38,061 nt of DNA from JAUYIV01 sp035464675 (lineage in GTDB: Bacteria; Actinomycetota; Acidimicrobiia; Spongiisociales; UBA11373). Below, piece by piece: positions 8,272 to 16,327 of this stretch (position 1 is its first letter; the number at the start of each line of letters is the position of its first letter). Where the stretch lies: contig DATHSA010000014.1 in the NCBI GenBank assembly GCA_035464675.1, positions 1 through 38,061 of the forward strand, read 5' to 3'. The notes under the pieces were generated by a model. It was not told the DNA's origin and did no database searches. It saw nothing but the letters and a program-made list of their open reading frames with translations. Both the position numbers and the translations under genes were made by a program.

Positions 8272-9597
8272 CTACAGGACGGACGCCGCCAGTTCCGCCA
8301 GCGGGCTGCGCACCGTTCGCTCCAGCGTCACATGGCCGAACAGCGGGCTCCCCTTCATCTTCTCGATCATCGCCGCCGCCCCGCCGAACGGGGACACGTA
8401 GGGATTGTCCATCTGGGTGAAGTCGCCGCAGAAGACCACCTTGGCGTCGGGGCCGATCCGGGTGAGGATCACCTTGAGTGTCGAGAGCTCGAGATTCTGG
8501 GCCTCGTCGATGACCACGAACTCTCCGGTGATCGACCGGCCGCGGAGGTACGTGATGGCCGCCAGCTCGAGGGCATCCCGGTCGACCAGCTCCTCCAGCG
8601 CCTCGCGTGCTGCAGTGGGACCGCCCTCCGAGAACAGCGCGTAGAGGTTGTCGTGGACCGCCGCCATCCAGGGAGCGAGCTTCTCGTCCAGGTCGCCGGG
8701 CAGATAGCCGACCTCCTGGCGGCCCACCGCGATCAGGGGCCGGTACACCGACACCTTGCGATAACGCCCGGCCTCCAGCACCTGCTCGAGGCCGGCGGCG
8801 AGGGCCAGGAACGTCTTCCCCGTCCCGGGTGGGCCCATGAGGGACACCGCGGGGATCTCGGGGTCGAGGAGGAGCTCGAGGGCAAAGGCCTGACGGACGT
8901 TCTTCGACTCGACGCCGAAGACCCGGCGGTTGCCGGGAACCCGAACCACGACGACTCCGGGCTCCGACTCGACCACCTGCCCGACGGCCGACTGTGACCC
9001 CGGGGCGCGCAGCACGACGAATTGGTTGAGGAGCAAACCGCCGGCCTCCAGACGGACCTTGCCGTCGGCGTACAGGCGGTCGACGGTGACCGACTCCACG
9101 GCGAGCTCGCTGACCCCGGTGTAGTGGTCGTCGACCACGGCGACGTCGGCCCGGTAGTCCTGCACCGGCACGTCGAGCTGCGCCCCCTTGATCCGAAGAG
9201 CGGCGTCCTTCGTCACCAGCACCGCGGGCTCACCCAGGTCTCGAAGCTCGAGGCAGGTCGACAGGATGCGGTGGTCGGGGGTCTTGGGATCGAGGACCTC
9301 GGGCAGCCGGGAGGAGTTGATTCCGTTCAGCTCGATGCGGAGGGTCCCGCCCGTCGGCAACGGAACGGGCCGGGAGAGACCGCCGTCGGCGGAGGCTCCC
9401 AGCTCTTCGAGGAGGCGGATGGCACGGCGGGCGTTCGAACCGATCTCGTCCATCAGCGTCTTCTTGCGATCCAGCTCCTCGACGACGACGAGAGGCAGAA
9501 CGACCTGGTGCTCGTCGAATCGGAAGAGGGCGGCCGGATCGGCGAGCAGGACGCACGTGTCGAGGACGTAGGTTCTCTGCGATCCGCGCTCCGGCAC
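8272..9597 (-). CDS. PIN-PhoH family ATPase/ribonuclease
   Basis: A 441-residue PhoH2-type protein. The N-terminal PIN domain starts YVLDTCVLLADP (acidic D13), continues with VVEELDRKK, and has VTKDAALRIKG near residue 140. This is the nuclease domain of toxin-like RNases. The C-terminal PhoH ATPase has a Walker A motif GPPGTGKT (K261) and a Walker B motif VVIDEAQNLE. PhoH2 proteins are reported to be RNA-unwinding, sequence-specific RNases. The GTG at 9597 gives a normal family N terminus; the longer upstream frame is an antisense artefact over gpsA. The gene is divergent from gpsA, with 78 bp for both promoters. Confidence 0.9.
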   Translation of the reverse strand: MPERGSQRTYVLDTCVLLADPAALFRFDEHQVVLPLVVVEELDRKKTLMDEIGSNARRAIRLLEELGASADGGLSRPVPLPTGGTLRIELNGINSSRLPEVLDPKTPDHRILSTCLELRDLGEPAVLVTKDAALRIKGAQLDVPVQDYRADVAVVDDHYTGVSELAVESVTVDRLYADGKVRLEAGGLLLNQFVVLRAPGSQSAVGQVVESEPGVVVVRVPGNRRVFGVESKNVRQAFALELLLDPEIPAVSLMGPPGTGKTFLALAAGLEQVLEAGRYRKVSVYRPLIAVGRQEVGYLPGDLDEKLAPWMAAVHDNLYALFSEGGPTAAREALEELVDRDALELAAITYLRGRSITGEFVVIDEAQNLELSTLKVILTRIGPDAKVVFCGDFTQMDNPYVSPFGGAAAMIEKMKGSPLFGHVTLERTVRSPLAELAASVL

Positions 9598-9675
9598 GCC
9601 GTCAGGCTCGCCGTTCGACAACGTGGGGTCAAGGATTGTCGTGCGAGTGCCATCGCGGATCGGTACGGTGCGCGG

Positions 9676-10677
9676 ATGCGAGTCGCCGTCATCGGGGCCG
9701 GATCCTGGGGAACCGCCGTGGCCCGCATGGCCGGAGCGAGCAGCGAGACGGTGCTGTGGGCCCGCCGCCCCGAACTCGCCGAAAGCATTCAACGCGAGCG
9801 CTTCAATCCCGACTACCTCCCTGACGCCGCCCTCCCCGACGGGCTGACGGCGACGGCCGACCTCGAGCGAGCCGTCAGCGACATCGACCTGCTGATCATG
9901 GCCGTCCCCTCCCACGGATTCCGCGAGGTCCTCATGGGCGCTGCCGTGCCCGCCGGGATACCGATCGTGAGCCTCACCAAGGGCATCGAGACCGGGACCC
10001 TGAGGAGAATGACCGAGGTGGTGCTCGAGGTCGTCGACGCCGACCCATCATCTGTGGGCGTCCTCACGGGGCCGAATCTGGCGCGCGAGATCGCCGCCGG
10101 GCAACCCGCCGCGGCGGTGGTGGGCATGCCCGACGAGGCCGTCGGGGCTCGGATCCAGTCCCTCCTCATGGGCCCCACCTTTCGCGTCTACACCAACCCC
10201 GACGTCGTCGGGTGCGAGGCCGCGGGCGCCCTCAAGAACGTCATGGCCATCGCCGCCGGCATGGCCCACGGGCTCGGGTACGGGGACAACTCGAAGGCGG
10301 CCCTGGTGACCCGGGCCCTCGCCGAGTTGACCCGGCTCGGGATCGCCCTGGGCGGGCGCCCACTCACCTTCGCCGGACTGGCTGGCATGGGTGACCTCGT
10401 GGCGACGTGCTTCAGCGACCAGAGCCGGAACCGCTCCGTTGGAGTCGAGCTCGGCAGGGGCCGTTCACTCGACGAGATCGTCGACGAGATGCAGATGGTC
10501 GCCGAAGGGGTGAAGACCGCAGAGGCGGTCCTCGAGCTTGCGGCCCGCCACGGCATCGACATGCCGATCGCCCGCGCGGTCGGCGGCGTCCTCTACGAGG
10601 GCGCCCGACCCGCAGACATGGTCGAGGCGCTCATGACGCGCGAGGCCAAGTCCGAGATGCACGGAATGGACCGGTAG
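9676..10677 (+). CDS. gpsA: Glycerol-3-phosphate dehydrogenase [NAD(P)+]
   Basis: 333 residues, the normal length. It reduces dihydroxyacetone phosphate to sn-glycerol 3-phosphate for phospholipid synthesis. The N-terminal Rossmann motif is VIGAGSWGTAVA, followed by VPSHGFR, the SLTKGIE segment, and the GPNLAREIAAGQPAAAV signature. The C-terminal helical domain has CEAAGALKNVMAIAAG with the catalytic lysine, and GYGDNSKAAL. The ATG at 9676 sits at the first glycine-rich strand; no good ribosome site is seen, so the message may be leaderless. A short inverted repeat (CGGACC-TAG-GGTCCG, 10698-10712) after the stop could be a weak terminator. Confidence 0.95.
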   Translation: MRVAVIGAGSWGTAVARMAGASSETVLWARRPELAESIQRERFNPDYLPDAALPDGLTATADLERAVSDIDLLIMAVPSHGFREVLMGAAVPAGIPIVSLTKGIETGTLRRMTEVVLEVVDADPSSVGVLTGPNLAREIAAGQPAAAVVGMPDEAVGARIQSLLMGPTFRVYTNPDVVGCEAAGALKNVMAIAAGMAHGLGYGDNSKAALVTRALAELTRLGIALGGRPLTFAGLAGMGDLVATCFSDQSRNRSVGVELGRGRSLDEIVDEMQMVAEGVKTAEAVLELAARHGIDMPIARAVGGVLYEGARPADMVEALMTREAKSEMHGMDR

Positions 10678-10715
10678 TCCCGGGACTAGCTCGTGATCGG
10701 ACCTAGGGTCCGGCC

Positions 10716-10744
10716 TCAAGTTTCAGCTCGCTGTCCGCCGATGG
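10716..10744 (+). promoter_or_regulatory. Candidate sigma-28 (FliA/WhiG-type) promoter
   Basis: TCAAGTTT (10716-10723) and GCCGATGG (10737-10744) lie directly upstream of the M23/CWB2 gene. They resemble the sigma-28 consensus TAAAGTTT and GCCGATAA. The gap is 13 bases instead of the usual 11. Transcription would start about 6 nt before the ATG at 10757. A similar TCAA...GCCGATGG arrangement stands before the diguanylate cyclase gene at 36405-36432. Confidence 0.35.
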
Positions 10745-10756
10745 TGATCAGACACG

Positions 10757-12274
10757 ATGCGTCGGAATTCAGCAGTCACTCGAGCCTTCGTTGCCGCCGT
10801 GGTGGGCATCGCCCTGACATCCGCGCCGATCGCCGCCGCCCATCACGGCCCCCCCTACGGCAGCGGCAGTGAGCACGAGTTCGGCGAAATGGTCGACTAC
10901 CCGCTCGCATTCCCCGTGGGCCTGGACATCAGCCTCTGGGACAGCTTCTACTCGGCACGGTGCTGCGATCCGGGCGAGATCCACCACGCCCAGGATCTCA
11001 TGGCGCCCAAGATGACGCCCGTGTATGCCACCTCGTCGGGAACCATCAAGCACGTCAATTGGTCACGAAGCGTTCCCTCGGGGCCTCCCGACTCCCGATG
11101 CTGCTCGATCACAATCGACCACGACGACGGTTGGGAGTCGTGGTACATCCACCTGAACAACGACACCCCGGGCACCGATGACGGGCAGGGCTGGGGAATC
11201 GCGCCGGGAATCGAACCCGGCGTCCACGTCGATGCCGGCCAGCTGATCGGCTGGGTGGGCGACTCCGGCAACGCAGAAGGGACCTCCCCTCACCTGCACT
11301 ACGAGCTGCGCGATCCGGAGGACATCATCGTCAACCCGTATCAGTCGCTCATCAACGGGCAGTACCGAATCGAGAGGCTGTGGGGCGAGAACCGGTATGG
11401 CACCGCAGCCCAGATCTCGAAGGCGAATCATCCCAACGGCTCAGCCGTCGTGTACCTCGCCACCGGCGTCAACCATCCCGACGCTCTGGCCGGCGGTCCT
11501 GCGGCCGCCCATCAGGACGCACCGGTGTTGCTCGTCCAGCCGACCGTGATCCCGCCCGAGACGGAAGGCGAACTCAGGCGCCTCGACCCCGGCCTCGTCG
11601 TGGTGCTCGGAGGCCCGGTCGCCATCCCGGATGCGATTCTCGACGCGGTCGGTGCGATCGTGCCGGGAGTCGGCATCGAACGTCGCTACGGTCCCACTCG
11701 CTACGAGACATCCGCAGCCGTGTCGGCGGGAGCGTTCAGTCCCGGGGTCGGGACCGCATACGTCGCATCCGGCGAGGACTTCCCGGACGCCCTGATAACC
11801 GCCTCGACGGCCGCGCGAGACGACAGCCCCTTGCTGCTCGTCCGCAGCGATCAGGTCCCGGATGCAGTCGCCGACGAGCTCGAACGCCTCGCCCCCGAGA
11901 GGATCGTCCTTGTTGGAAGCACGACGGCGATTTCCACCAGCGTCTTGGATGCACTCGCCGCGCTGGCGCCCGATATCCAACGAATCTCCGGGAGCGATCG
12001 CTACTCGACGTCGGCGGCGGTGTCCGCAGCCTCGTTCCCCGACGCCGGCGGCACCGTGTACATCGCGGTCGGCACCAACTTTCCCGATGCCCTCGCCGGC
12101 GGGCCGAGCTCGGCGCTGGACCCGGGACCGCTCCTGCTCGTCACGACCGACTCGATCCCGAGCGTCGTGGCGGACGAACTCGCCAGGCTCCAGCCAACCC
12201 GCATCGTGGTGTTCGGCGGATCGGCCGCGGTCTCGAACTCGGTTGCGGCGCTCCTGGACGCCTACCTCGACTGA
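10757..12274 (+). CDS. Secreted M23 peptidase with three CWB2 cell-wall-binding repeats
   Basis: 505 residues. A signal peptide (about 1-28, ending APIAAA) exports it. The LytM/M23 peptidase domain (about 60-195) has zinc ligands H76 and D80 (HHAQD) and the HLH pair H179/H181. This suggests an intact endopeptidase that cuts cross-links in peptidoglycan. Three CWB2 repeats follow (about 207-305, 305-405 and 405-505), each with a RYGTA- or RYSTS-like start, FPDAL and a VVLGG-like end. CWB2 repeats anchor proteins non-covalently to wall polymers. The 3' end overlaps the convergent phosphotransferase gene by 13 bp. A sigma-28-like promoter lies just upstream. Confidence 0.9.
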   Translation: MRRNSAVTRAFVAAVVGIALTSAPIAAAHHGPPYGSGSEHEFGEMVDYPLAFPVGLDISLWDSFYSARCCDPGEIHHAQDLMAPKMTPVYATSSGTIKHVNWSRSVPSGPPDSRCCSITIDHDDGWESWYIHLNNDTPGTDDGQGWGIAPGIEPGVHVDAGQLIGWVGDSGNAEGTSPHLHYELRDPEDIIVNPYQSLINGQYRIERLWGENRYGTAAQISKANHPNGSAVVYLATGVNHPDALAGGPAAAHQDAPVLLVQPTVIPPETEGELRRLDPGLVVVLGGPVAIPDAILDAVGAIVPGVGIERRYGPTRYETSAAVSAGAFSPGVGTAYVASGEDFPDALITASTAARDDSPLLLVRSDQVPDAVADELERLAPERIVLVGSTTAISTSVLDALAALAPDIQRISGSDRYSTSAAVSAASFPDAGGTVYIAVGTNFPDALAGGPSSALDPGPLLLVTTDSIPSVVADELARLQPTRIVVFGGSAAVSNSVAALLDAYLD

Positions 12275-13305
12275 GGCTGGAGCAGGTCGAGCGCAGCCTC
12301 AGCCATCGGCGGCACGAGCGCACCAAGGCCGGCGAAGCGTTCATCTCTGGTCTGACCTCTCACCCACCTGATGTAGATCTGCTGGACGATCACCGCTATG
12401 CGGAATAGGCCCAGGGAGCGATACCAGTCGATCCCGTCGAGATCGAAACCGGTCGCGGCGGCATACCGCTGAGCGATGTCCTCCGGCCCGAACACGTCGC
12501 CGAGGACGACCGAGTCAGCAGCGGCGAATGAGGCCAAGCCGCCCCCCGACCAGTATGCGAGCGTGGTGCCCAGGTCGACGAGCGGGTCTCCTGTCGTCGA
12601 CATGTCCCAATCGAAGACCGCCACGATCGAGCCCGCCTCGTCGATCATCGTGTTGTCGAGCTTGAAGTCGTTGTGGAGGAGAGCCGCGGACTGGGGCTCG
12701 GGGACGCCGACCGCCAGCCGCCGCGCAACCTCGTCCATCGCCGGAATGTCGGCGTCCCGGGCCCGCTGCCAGCGGTCCGTCCATCCAGCCACCTGGCGCT
12801 CCACGAAGCCATCGGGCCTGCCCAGGTCGCCGAGGCCCAGCGCAACGTGATCCACCAGGTGAAGCTCTGCCAGGGCGTCGACCAGGTTCTCGCCCACCGC
12901 GCGCCGGAAGTCGTCATCCGCCCCGATCTCCTCGGGCCAGGCATCCCTCACCACATGACCGTGACGACGCTCCATGACGAAGAACTGCTTGCCCATCACC
13001 TCCGGGTCCTCGCAGAACAGATAGGCGCGGGGTGCCTTCGGGTAGGCCTCGTGGAGGACCGCGAGCACCCGATGCTCCCTCGCCATGTCGTGCGCACCGG
13101 GGGCGACGGGCCCGAGCGGAGGACGGCGCAACACCAGCTCGGTGTCCCCACAGCGTGCCAGGTAGGTCAGATTCGCCTTTCCCCCGGGGAATTGCTCGAA
13201 GTCGATCTCGCCGTCACCGACCAGTTCGGGCAGATGGGCCCTCAGATAGTCGGCGACCCGTGCCTCATCGAACCGTTCATCGGGTCGGATCGGCGCCGTG
13301 TCCAC
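12262..13305 (-). CDS. Phosphotransferase family protein (APH/choline kinase fold)
   Basis: 347 residues with a kinase-like aminoglycoside phosphotransferase/choline kinase fold. The nucleotide-binding N lobe has FPGGKANLTYL and ELVLRRPP. The catalytic loop is LLHNDFKLDN (Brenner motif HxDxxxxN), and the metal-binding motif is VFDWDMSTTGDP. Close actinobacterial relatives are called ACAD10-like and are often linked to acyl-CoA metabolism; I infer a small hydroxyl-bearing substrate rather than an antibiotic. The GTG at 13305 is chosen because it follows the lgt stop by 1 nt, typical of coupled translation, while the longer frame would begin inside lgt with TTG. Confidence 0.8.
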   Translation of the reverse strand: MDTAPIRPDERFDEARVADYLRAHLPELVGDGEIDFEQFPGGKANLTYLARCGDTELVLRRPPLGPVAPGAHDMAREHRVLAVLHEAYPKAPRAYLFCEDPEVMGKQFFVMERRHGHVVRDAWPEEIGADDDFRRAVGENLVDALAELHLVDHVALGLGDLGRPDGFVERQVAGWTDRWQRARDADIPAMDEVARRLAVGVPEPQSAALLHNDFKLDNTMIDEAGSIVAVFDWDMSTTGDPLVDLGTTLAYWSGGGLASFAAADSVVLGDVFGPEDIAQRYAAATGFDLDGIDWYRSLGLFRIAVIVQQIYIRWVRGQTRDERFAGLGALVPPMAEAALDLLQPQSR

Positions 13306-13306
13306 G

Positions 13307-14194
13307 TCAGTCCGCTGCCGGCGCAACGACGGCGCCGCGGGCCGCGTCCTCCTCCTCGGACACCACCGGGGTCTTCCGCCTCACCGTGATCCACAGCAGG
13401 ATTGCGGTCGATAGCACCCCGACCGTCAGGCCCGTCCACTGATTCCAGGTGAAGGGGCCTGCGGTGGCGTCGGCGTTGGGCAGGTCGGTGTTGCGGGTGA
13501 AGTCGATCAGGAAGCGCTGGAACCCGTACCAGGCCGACCACATGAAGATCAGAGCCCCGTATCGGATCCTGCTCCAGTTGCGGGACACCAGGTACAGGAG
13601 CCCGAGCAGCACGCCGGCGCCGAGCAGGTCGTACAGCCCGGCGTGGTGGTAGGGCCCGCACTGTCCCTGCACCTCGCACAGTCTCTCGAGCGCATCGTGC
13701 TGCGGGGCGACGTCGTATCCCGGCTTCAACTCGTAGCCGAGGAAGAAGTCGGTACGTCCCCCGAGGTGCTCCACGATGAAGAGATCTCCGATCCGCCCCA
13801 CCACGGTCCCGATGGCGAGCCCGAACGAAGCCATGTCCATGTGGGCGAGCACATCGAGGCCGAGCATGCGCATCCTGATGCCACCGACGATGATCCCGCC
13901 GGCGAACCCGCCCATGATCGAGAAACTCTTGAAGGGCTGGAGTGCCTCGATGAGGCCCTCGTCGAGGTGGGCGGGGACGGTGAAGAGGCGCGCACCCAGT
14001 ATCGAGCCGATCAGCGCCCAGGTGAGGACCGACGAGATCTTTGCCTCATCGAACCCGCGCCGCCTGGCCTCACGCAGCATCAGGACCGCCCCGACGATGA
14101 ACCCCACGCCTGCCATCAGTCCATGGAGGGACAGTCGGAGGGGCCCGACCTCGAAGATCGGTATCGGCGGGTAGGAGATGGAGGCGGTCGGCAC
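13307..14194 (-). CDS. lgt: Prolipoprotein diacylglyceryl transferase
   Basis: 295 residues and about seven membrane segments. Lgt moves diacylglycerol from phosphatidylglycerol to the lipobox cysteine of prolipoproteins in the cytoplasmic membrane. Family features seen are the early LHGLMAGVGF helix, GARLFTV, SIMGGFAGGIIVG, the signature VGRIGDLFIVEHLGG (Asp where most members have Asn after GRIG) and YHHAGLYDLLG, the counterpart of HPSQLYE. The start is GTG at 14194. It is 45 bp downstream of ctaB and 1 nt upstream of the phosphotransferase gene. The two lipoproteins at 2456 and 37930 would be its clients. Confidence 0.93.
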   Translation of the reverse strand: MPTASISYPPIPIFEVGPLRLSLHGLMAGVGFIVGAVLMLREARRRGFDEAKISSVLTWALIGSILGARLFTVPAHLDEGLIEALQPFKSFSIMGGFAGGIIVGGIRMRMLGLDVLAHMDMASFGLAIGTVVGRIGDLFIVEHLGGRTDFFLGYELKPGYDVAPQHDALERLCEVQGQCGPYHHAGLYDLLGAGVLLGLLYLVSRNWSRIRYGALIFMWSAWYGFQRFLIDFTRNTDLPNADATAGPFTWNQWTGLTVGVLSTAILLWITVRRKTPVVSEEEDAARGAVVAPAAD

Positions 14195-14239
14195 GAGCGG
14201 CAGGGTACCCAGGAAAGACGGACCGAACGTCAGCGAGGC

Positions 14240-15103
14240 CTACGCCAGAACATCCAGCATCGCTGCCGCGAACAGCAGGGCCAGGTAGATGTTCGAGTAG
14301 CGGAACACCTGCATCGCCCTGCCACGGTCCCGGATCAGGAGCAATGCCATGCCGATGAATCCCGCACCGAGGGCGATGGCGGGCACCAGGTAGATCGCCC
14401 CGAGGGAAGCTGCCGGCTGGAGCAACAGCGACACCGCCGCCACCACCGCCGCGTAGAGGGCTATCTGAAGCGTGGTCTCCCGCTCTCCCCTCACCACGGG
14501 GAGCATCGGGACGCCGGCGCGGGCGTAATCCGCCTCGAATCGCAGGGCCAGGGCCCAGAAGTGTGGCGGCGTCCAGAAGAACACGATTGCGAAGAGGAGC
14601 CACGCCGGCAGCCCGACGGTCCCCGTGACGGCAGCCCAGCCCACGAGTGCCGGCACGGCTCCTGCGGCGCCACCGATGACGATGTTCTGCGGCGTGGTGC
14701 GTTTCAGCAGCAGCGTGTACACGAACACGTAGAAGCCGAACGCCGCCGATGCCAGGATCCCGGCGAGAAGCGTGGTGGTGGCCCACAGCCAGAAGAATCC
14801 GGCCACCCCGAGGACCACGCCGAGGGCCAGCGCCTCGCCGGAGCCGACCGCGTTGGTGGGGAGTGAGCGATGACGGGTGCGCTCCATGTGCACGTCGATG
14901 TCGCGGTCGACGAAGTTGTTCACGGCGTTGGCCCCGCCGGCGGAGAGCACACCGCCCAGCATGGTGGCCCCGACCAGACCCCAGCCGGGCCAGCCGTCCG
15001 CGGCCAGCACCATGGCGGGCACGGTGGTGATCAGCAGGAGCTCGATGATCCGGGGCTTGATGAGCCCGACGTAGGCGGAAAGCCGGCGGGCGGCGACACT
15101 CAT
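14240..15103 (-). CDS. ctaB: Protoheme IX farnesyltransferase (heme O synthase)
   Basis: 287 residues, UbiA family. It adds a farnesyl group to heme B to make heme O for cytochrome c oxidase. The prenyl-diphosphate/Mg motif NxxxDxxxD is N62, D66 and D70 in NNFVDRDID. The second conserved loop YTLLLKRTTPQNIVIGG and the heme-side motif TPPHFWALAL are present. About nine membrane helices follow. The ATG at 15103 overlaps the ctaA stop as ATGA, so the two heme A biosynthesis genes are translationally coupled. Confidence 0.95.
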   Translation of the reverse strand: MSVAARRLSAYVGLIKPRIIELLLITTVPAMVLAADGWPGWGLVGATMLGGVLSAGGANAVNNFVDRDIDVHMERTRHRSLPTNAVGSGEALALGVVLGVAGFFWLWATTTLLAGILASAAFGFYVFVYTLLLKRTTPQNIVIGGAAGAVPALVGWAAVTGTVGLPAWLLFAIVFFWTPPHFWALALRFEADYARAGVPMLPVVRGERETTLQIALYAAVVAAVSLLLQPAASLGAIYLVPAIALGAGFIGMALLLIRDRGRAMQVFRYSNIYLALLFAAAMLDVLA

Positions 15104-15984
15104 GCCGGCACCACCTCCGGCCGGAGCGCAAGTGCCTCGCTGGCGGTGACCACGAACAGGATCCAAATGCCGTCGGCAAGCAGCAGATGGAAGACCTGCA
15201 TCCACACCGGCGCCGCCAGGGCGACATTGATGAGCCCGGCGGCGATCTGGATGACGACCAGTGACGCAAGCGCCGACCGCATCCATCCGGGCACCGCCAG
15301 GACCCGCGACAGGTACAAGAGGTATGCGGCCACACCCACGGCCAGGATCGGATGGATCCAGCGCAATCCCACGAGGAAATTGCCCGCACCGATCGTCTCG
15401 TCCGGCGGGAACAGTGTGTCGCCCAGTGCGGTGATGGCGCCGGCGGCTCCCACAAGGATCAGGCCGGCAGCCCCGAGCACGACGTGCCGCCGGGTGAGGC
15501 TCTCTGCCCAGCCCGCAGGCACGCGTCGGCCTGACGACCACCACGCCGTCAGGGTCAACGCAGCCAGCAGGAGGAAGGTGTTGACGAGGTGGACGGTGAT
15601 CGACACGGCGCGGCCGACCGAGGCATCATCCGCAACCCATTCGAACAGGACCAATGCCGCACCGATCAGTGCCTCGTTGACGATCAGGATCCCGGACGCG
15701 ATGGCTGCCCATCGCACCGGGTCGCCGGTCATCCGCGTCCGCACCGCCCAGACGACGAGGATCGCCACCAGGAGAAGGGCCACCCCGCTCGACGCACGGT
15801 GACCGAACTCGATGAAGCGCTCAGCCGAGCCCGAAAAGGGCACGATGTCCCCGCCACAGGTGGGCCAGTGTGATCCACAGCCGGCGCCCGATCCGGTGGC
15901 GCGCACGACTGCGCCGTACAGGACGACCCCGAGGTTGTACAGGAGGGTTACGACTGCGAAGCGGGTGAAGCGGCGGTCGTTCAT
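15100..15984 (-). CDS. ctaA: Heme A synthase (COX15/CtaA)
   Basis: 294 residues with eight predicted membrane helices. CtaA oxidises the heme O methyl group to formyl, giving heme A. Heme-ligand histidines are visible in FGHRASSG, HLVNTF, RWIHPILAVG and HLLLADG. The first extracellular loop carries the cysteine pair of GCGSHWPTC, as in Gram-positive CtaA. The ATG is at 15984. Order and overlap define an operon ctaA-ctaB-lgt-phosphotransferase. The presence of heme A genes implies an aa3-type oxidase and aerobic respiration; the oxidase subunits are outside the window. Confidence 0.94.
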   Translation of the reverse strand: MNDRRFTRFAVVTLLYNLGVVLYGAVVRATGSGAGCGSHWPTCGGDIVPFSGSAERFIEFGHRASSGVALLLVAILVVWAVRTRMTGDPVRWAAIASGILIVNEALIGAALVLFEWVADDASVGRAVSITVHLVNTFLLLAALTLTAWWSSGRRVPAGWAESLTRRHVVLGAAGLILVGAAGAITALGDTLFPPDETIGAGNFLVGLRWIHPILAVGVAAYLLYLSRVLAVPGWMRSALASLVVIQIAAGLINVALAAPVWMQVFHLLLADGIWILFVVTASEALALRPEVVPA

Positions 15985-16130
15985 GGGCGACCCGAGGGTA
16001 CTCAGCAGCGTCGCCGATCAGGCCATCGCCCCAGGTGACCGGTTGTCCGCCCCGGATCGGCCATCGACCCCTCGGCACAGCACCACCCCGGAAGTACGAT
16101 TGCCACCAGTCGACGGGACGAGAAGGAGCC

Positions 16131-16214
16131 ATGAAGAAGATCCTCATGCTGCTGATCATCGTGGCGGTGGGGGTGCTCATCGCCCGCCAGATCCAGCACT
16201 CTCAGCAGGACTGA
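16131..16214 (+). CDS. 27-residue single-span membrane peptide
   Basis: A very short ORF with a strong ribosome site (AGAAGGAG, 5 bases before the ATG). The peptide begins MKKILMLLIIVAVGVLI and ends in a polar tail ARQIQHSQQD, so one membrane helix with a positive N terminus is likely. The start resembles that of small actinobacterial DLW-39-type proteins, but the tail lacks that motif. A hairpin at 16234-16263 follows the stop. Its site, clean leader and downstream hairpin argue that it is a real gene, divergent from ctaA. Its function is unknown. Confidence 0.6.
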   Translation: MKKILMLLIIVAVGVLIARQIQHSQQD

Positions 16215-16233
16215 CCGAACGAACCGACGATAT

Positions 16234-16263
16234 GTGAGGGCCGGCCCATGGGTCGGCCCTCAC
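16234..16263. terminator. GC-rich hairpin after the 27-residue ORF
   Basis: GTGAGGGCCGG and GGTCGGCCCTCAC pair almost fully (one G-U pair) around a short loop. It starts 20 bases after the small-ORF stop and lies between it and the convergent hydrolase gene. No U-tract follows on either strand, so termination would rely on the stem alone, as often proposed for GC-rich actinobacteria. Confidence 0.5.
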
Positions 16264-16327
16264 GTCGGACGGGCGGGTCGCGATCGTCTCGAACGCGATC
16301 TGGCTGCAGCTCGACGCCGTCTGACCG

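Noticed and set aside
16264..16324. Possible remnant of a gene 3' end reading DGRVAIVSNAIWLQLDAV before a TGA.
   Set aside because: Only about 20 codons, no start or ribosome site, and no recognisable family; chance is likely.
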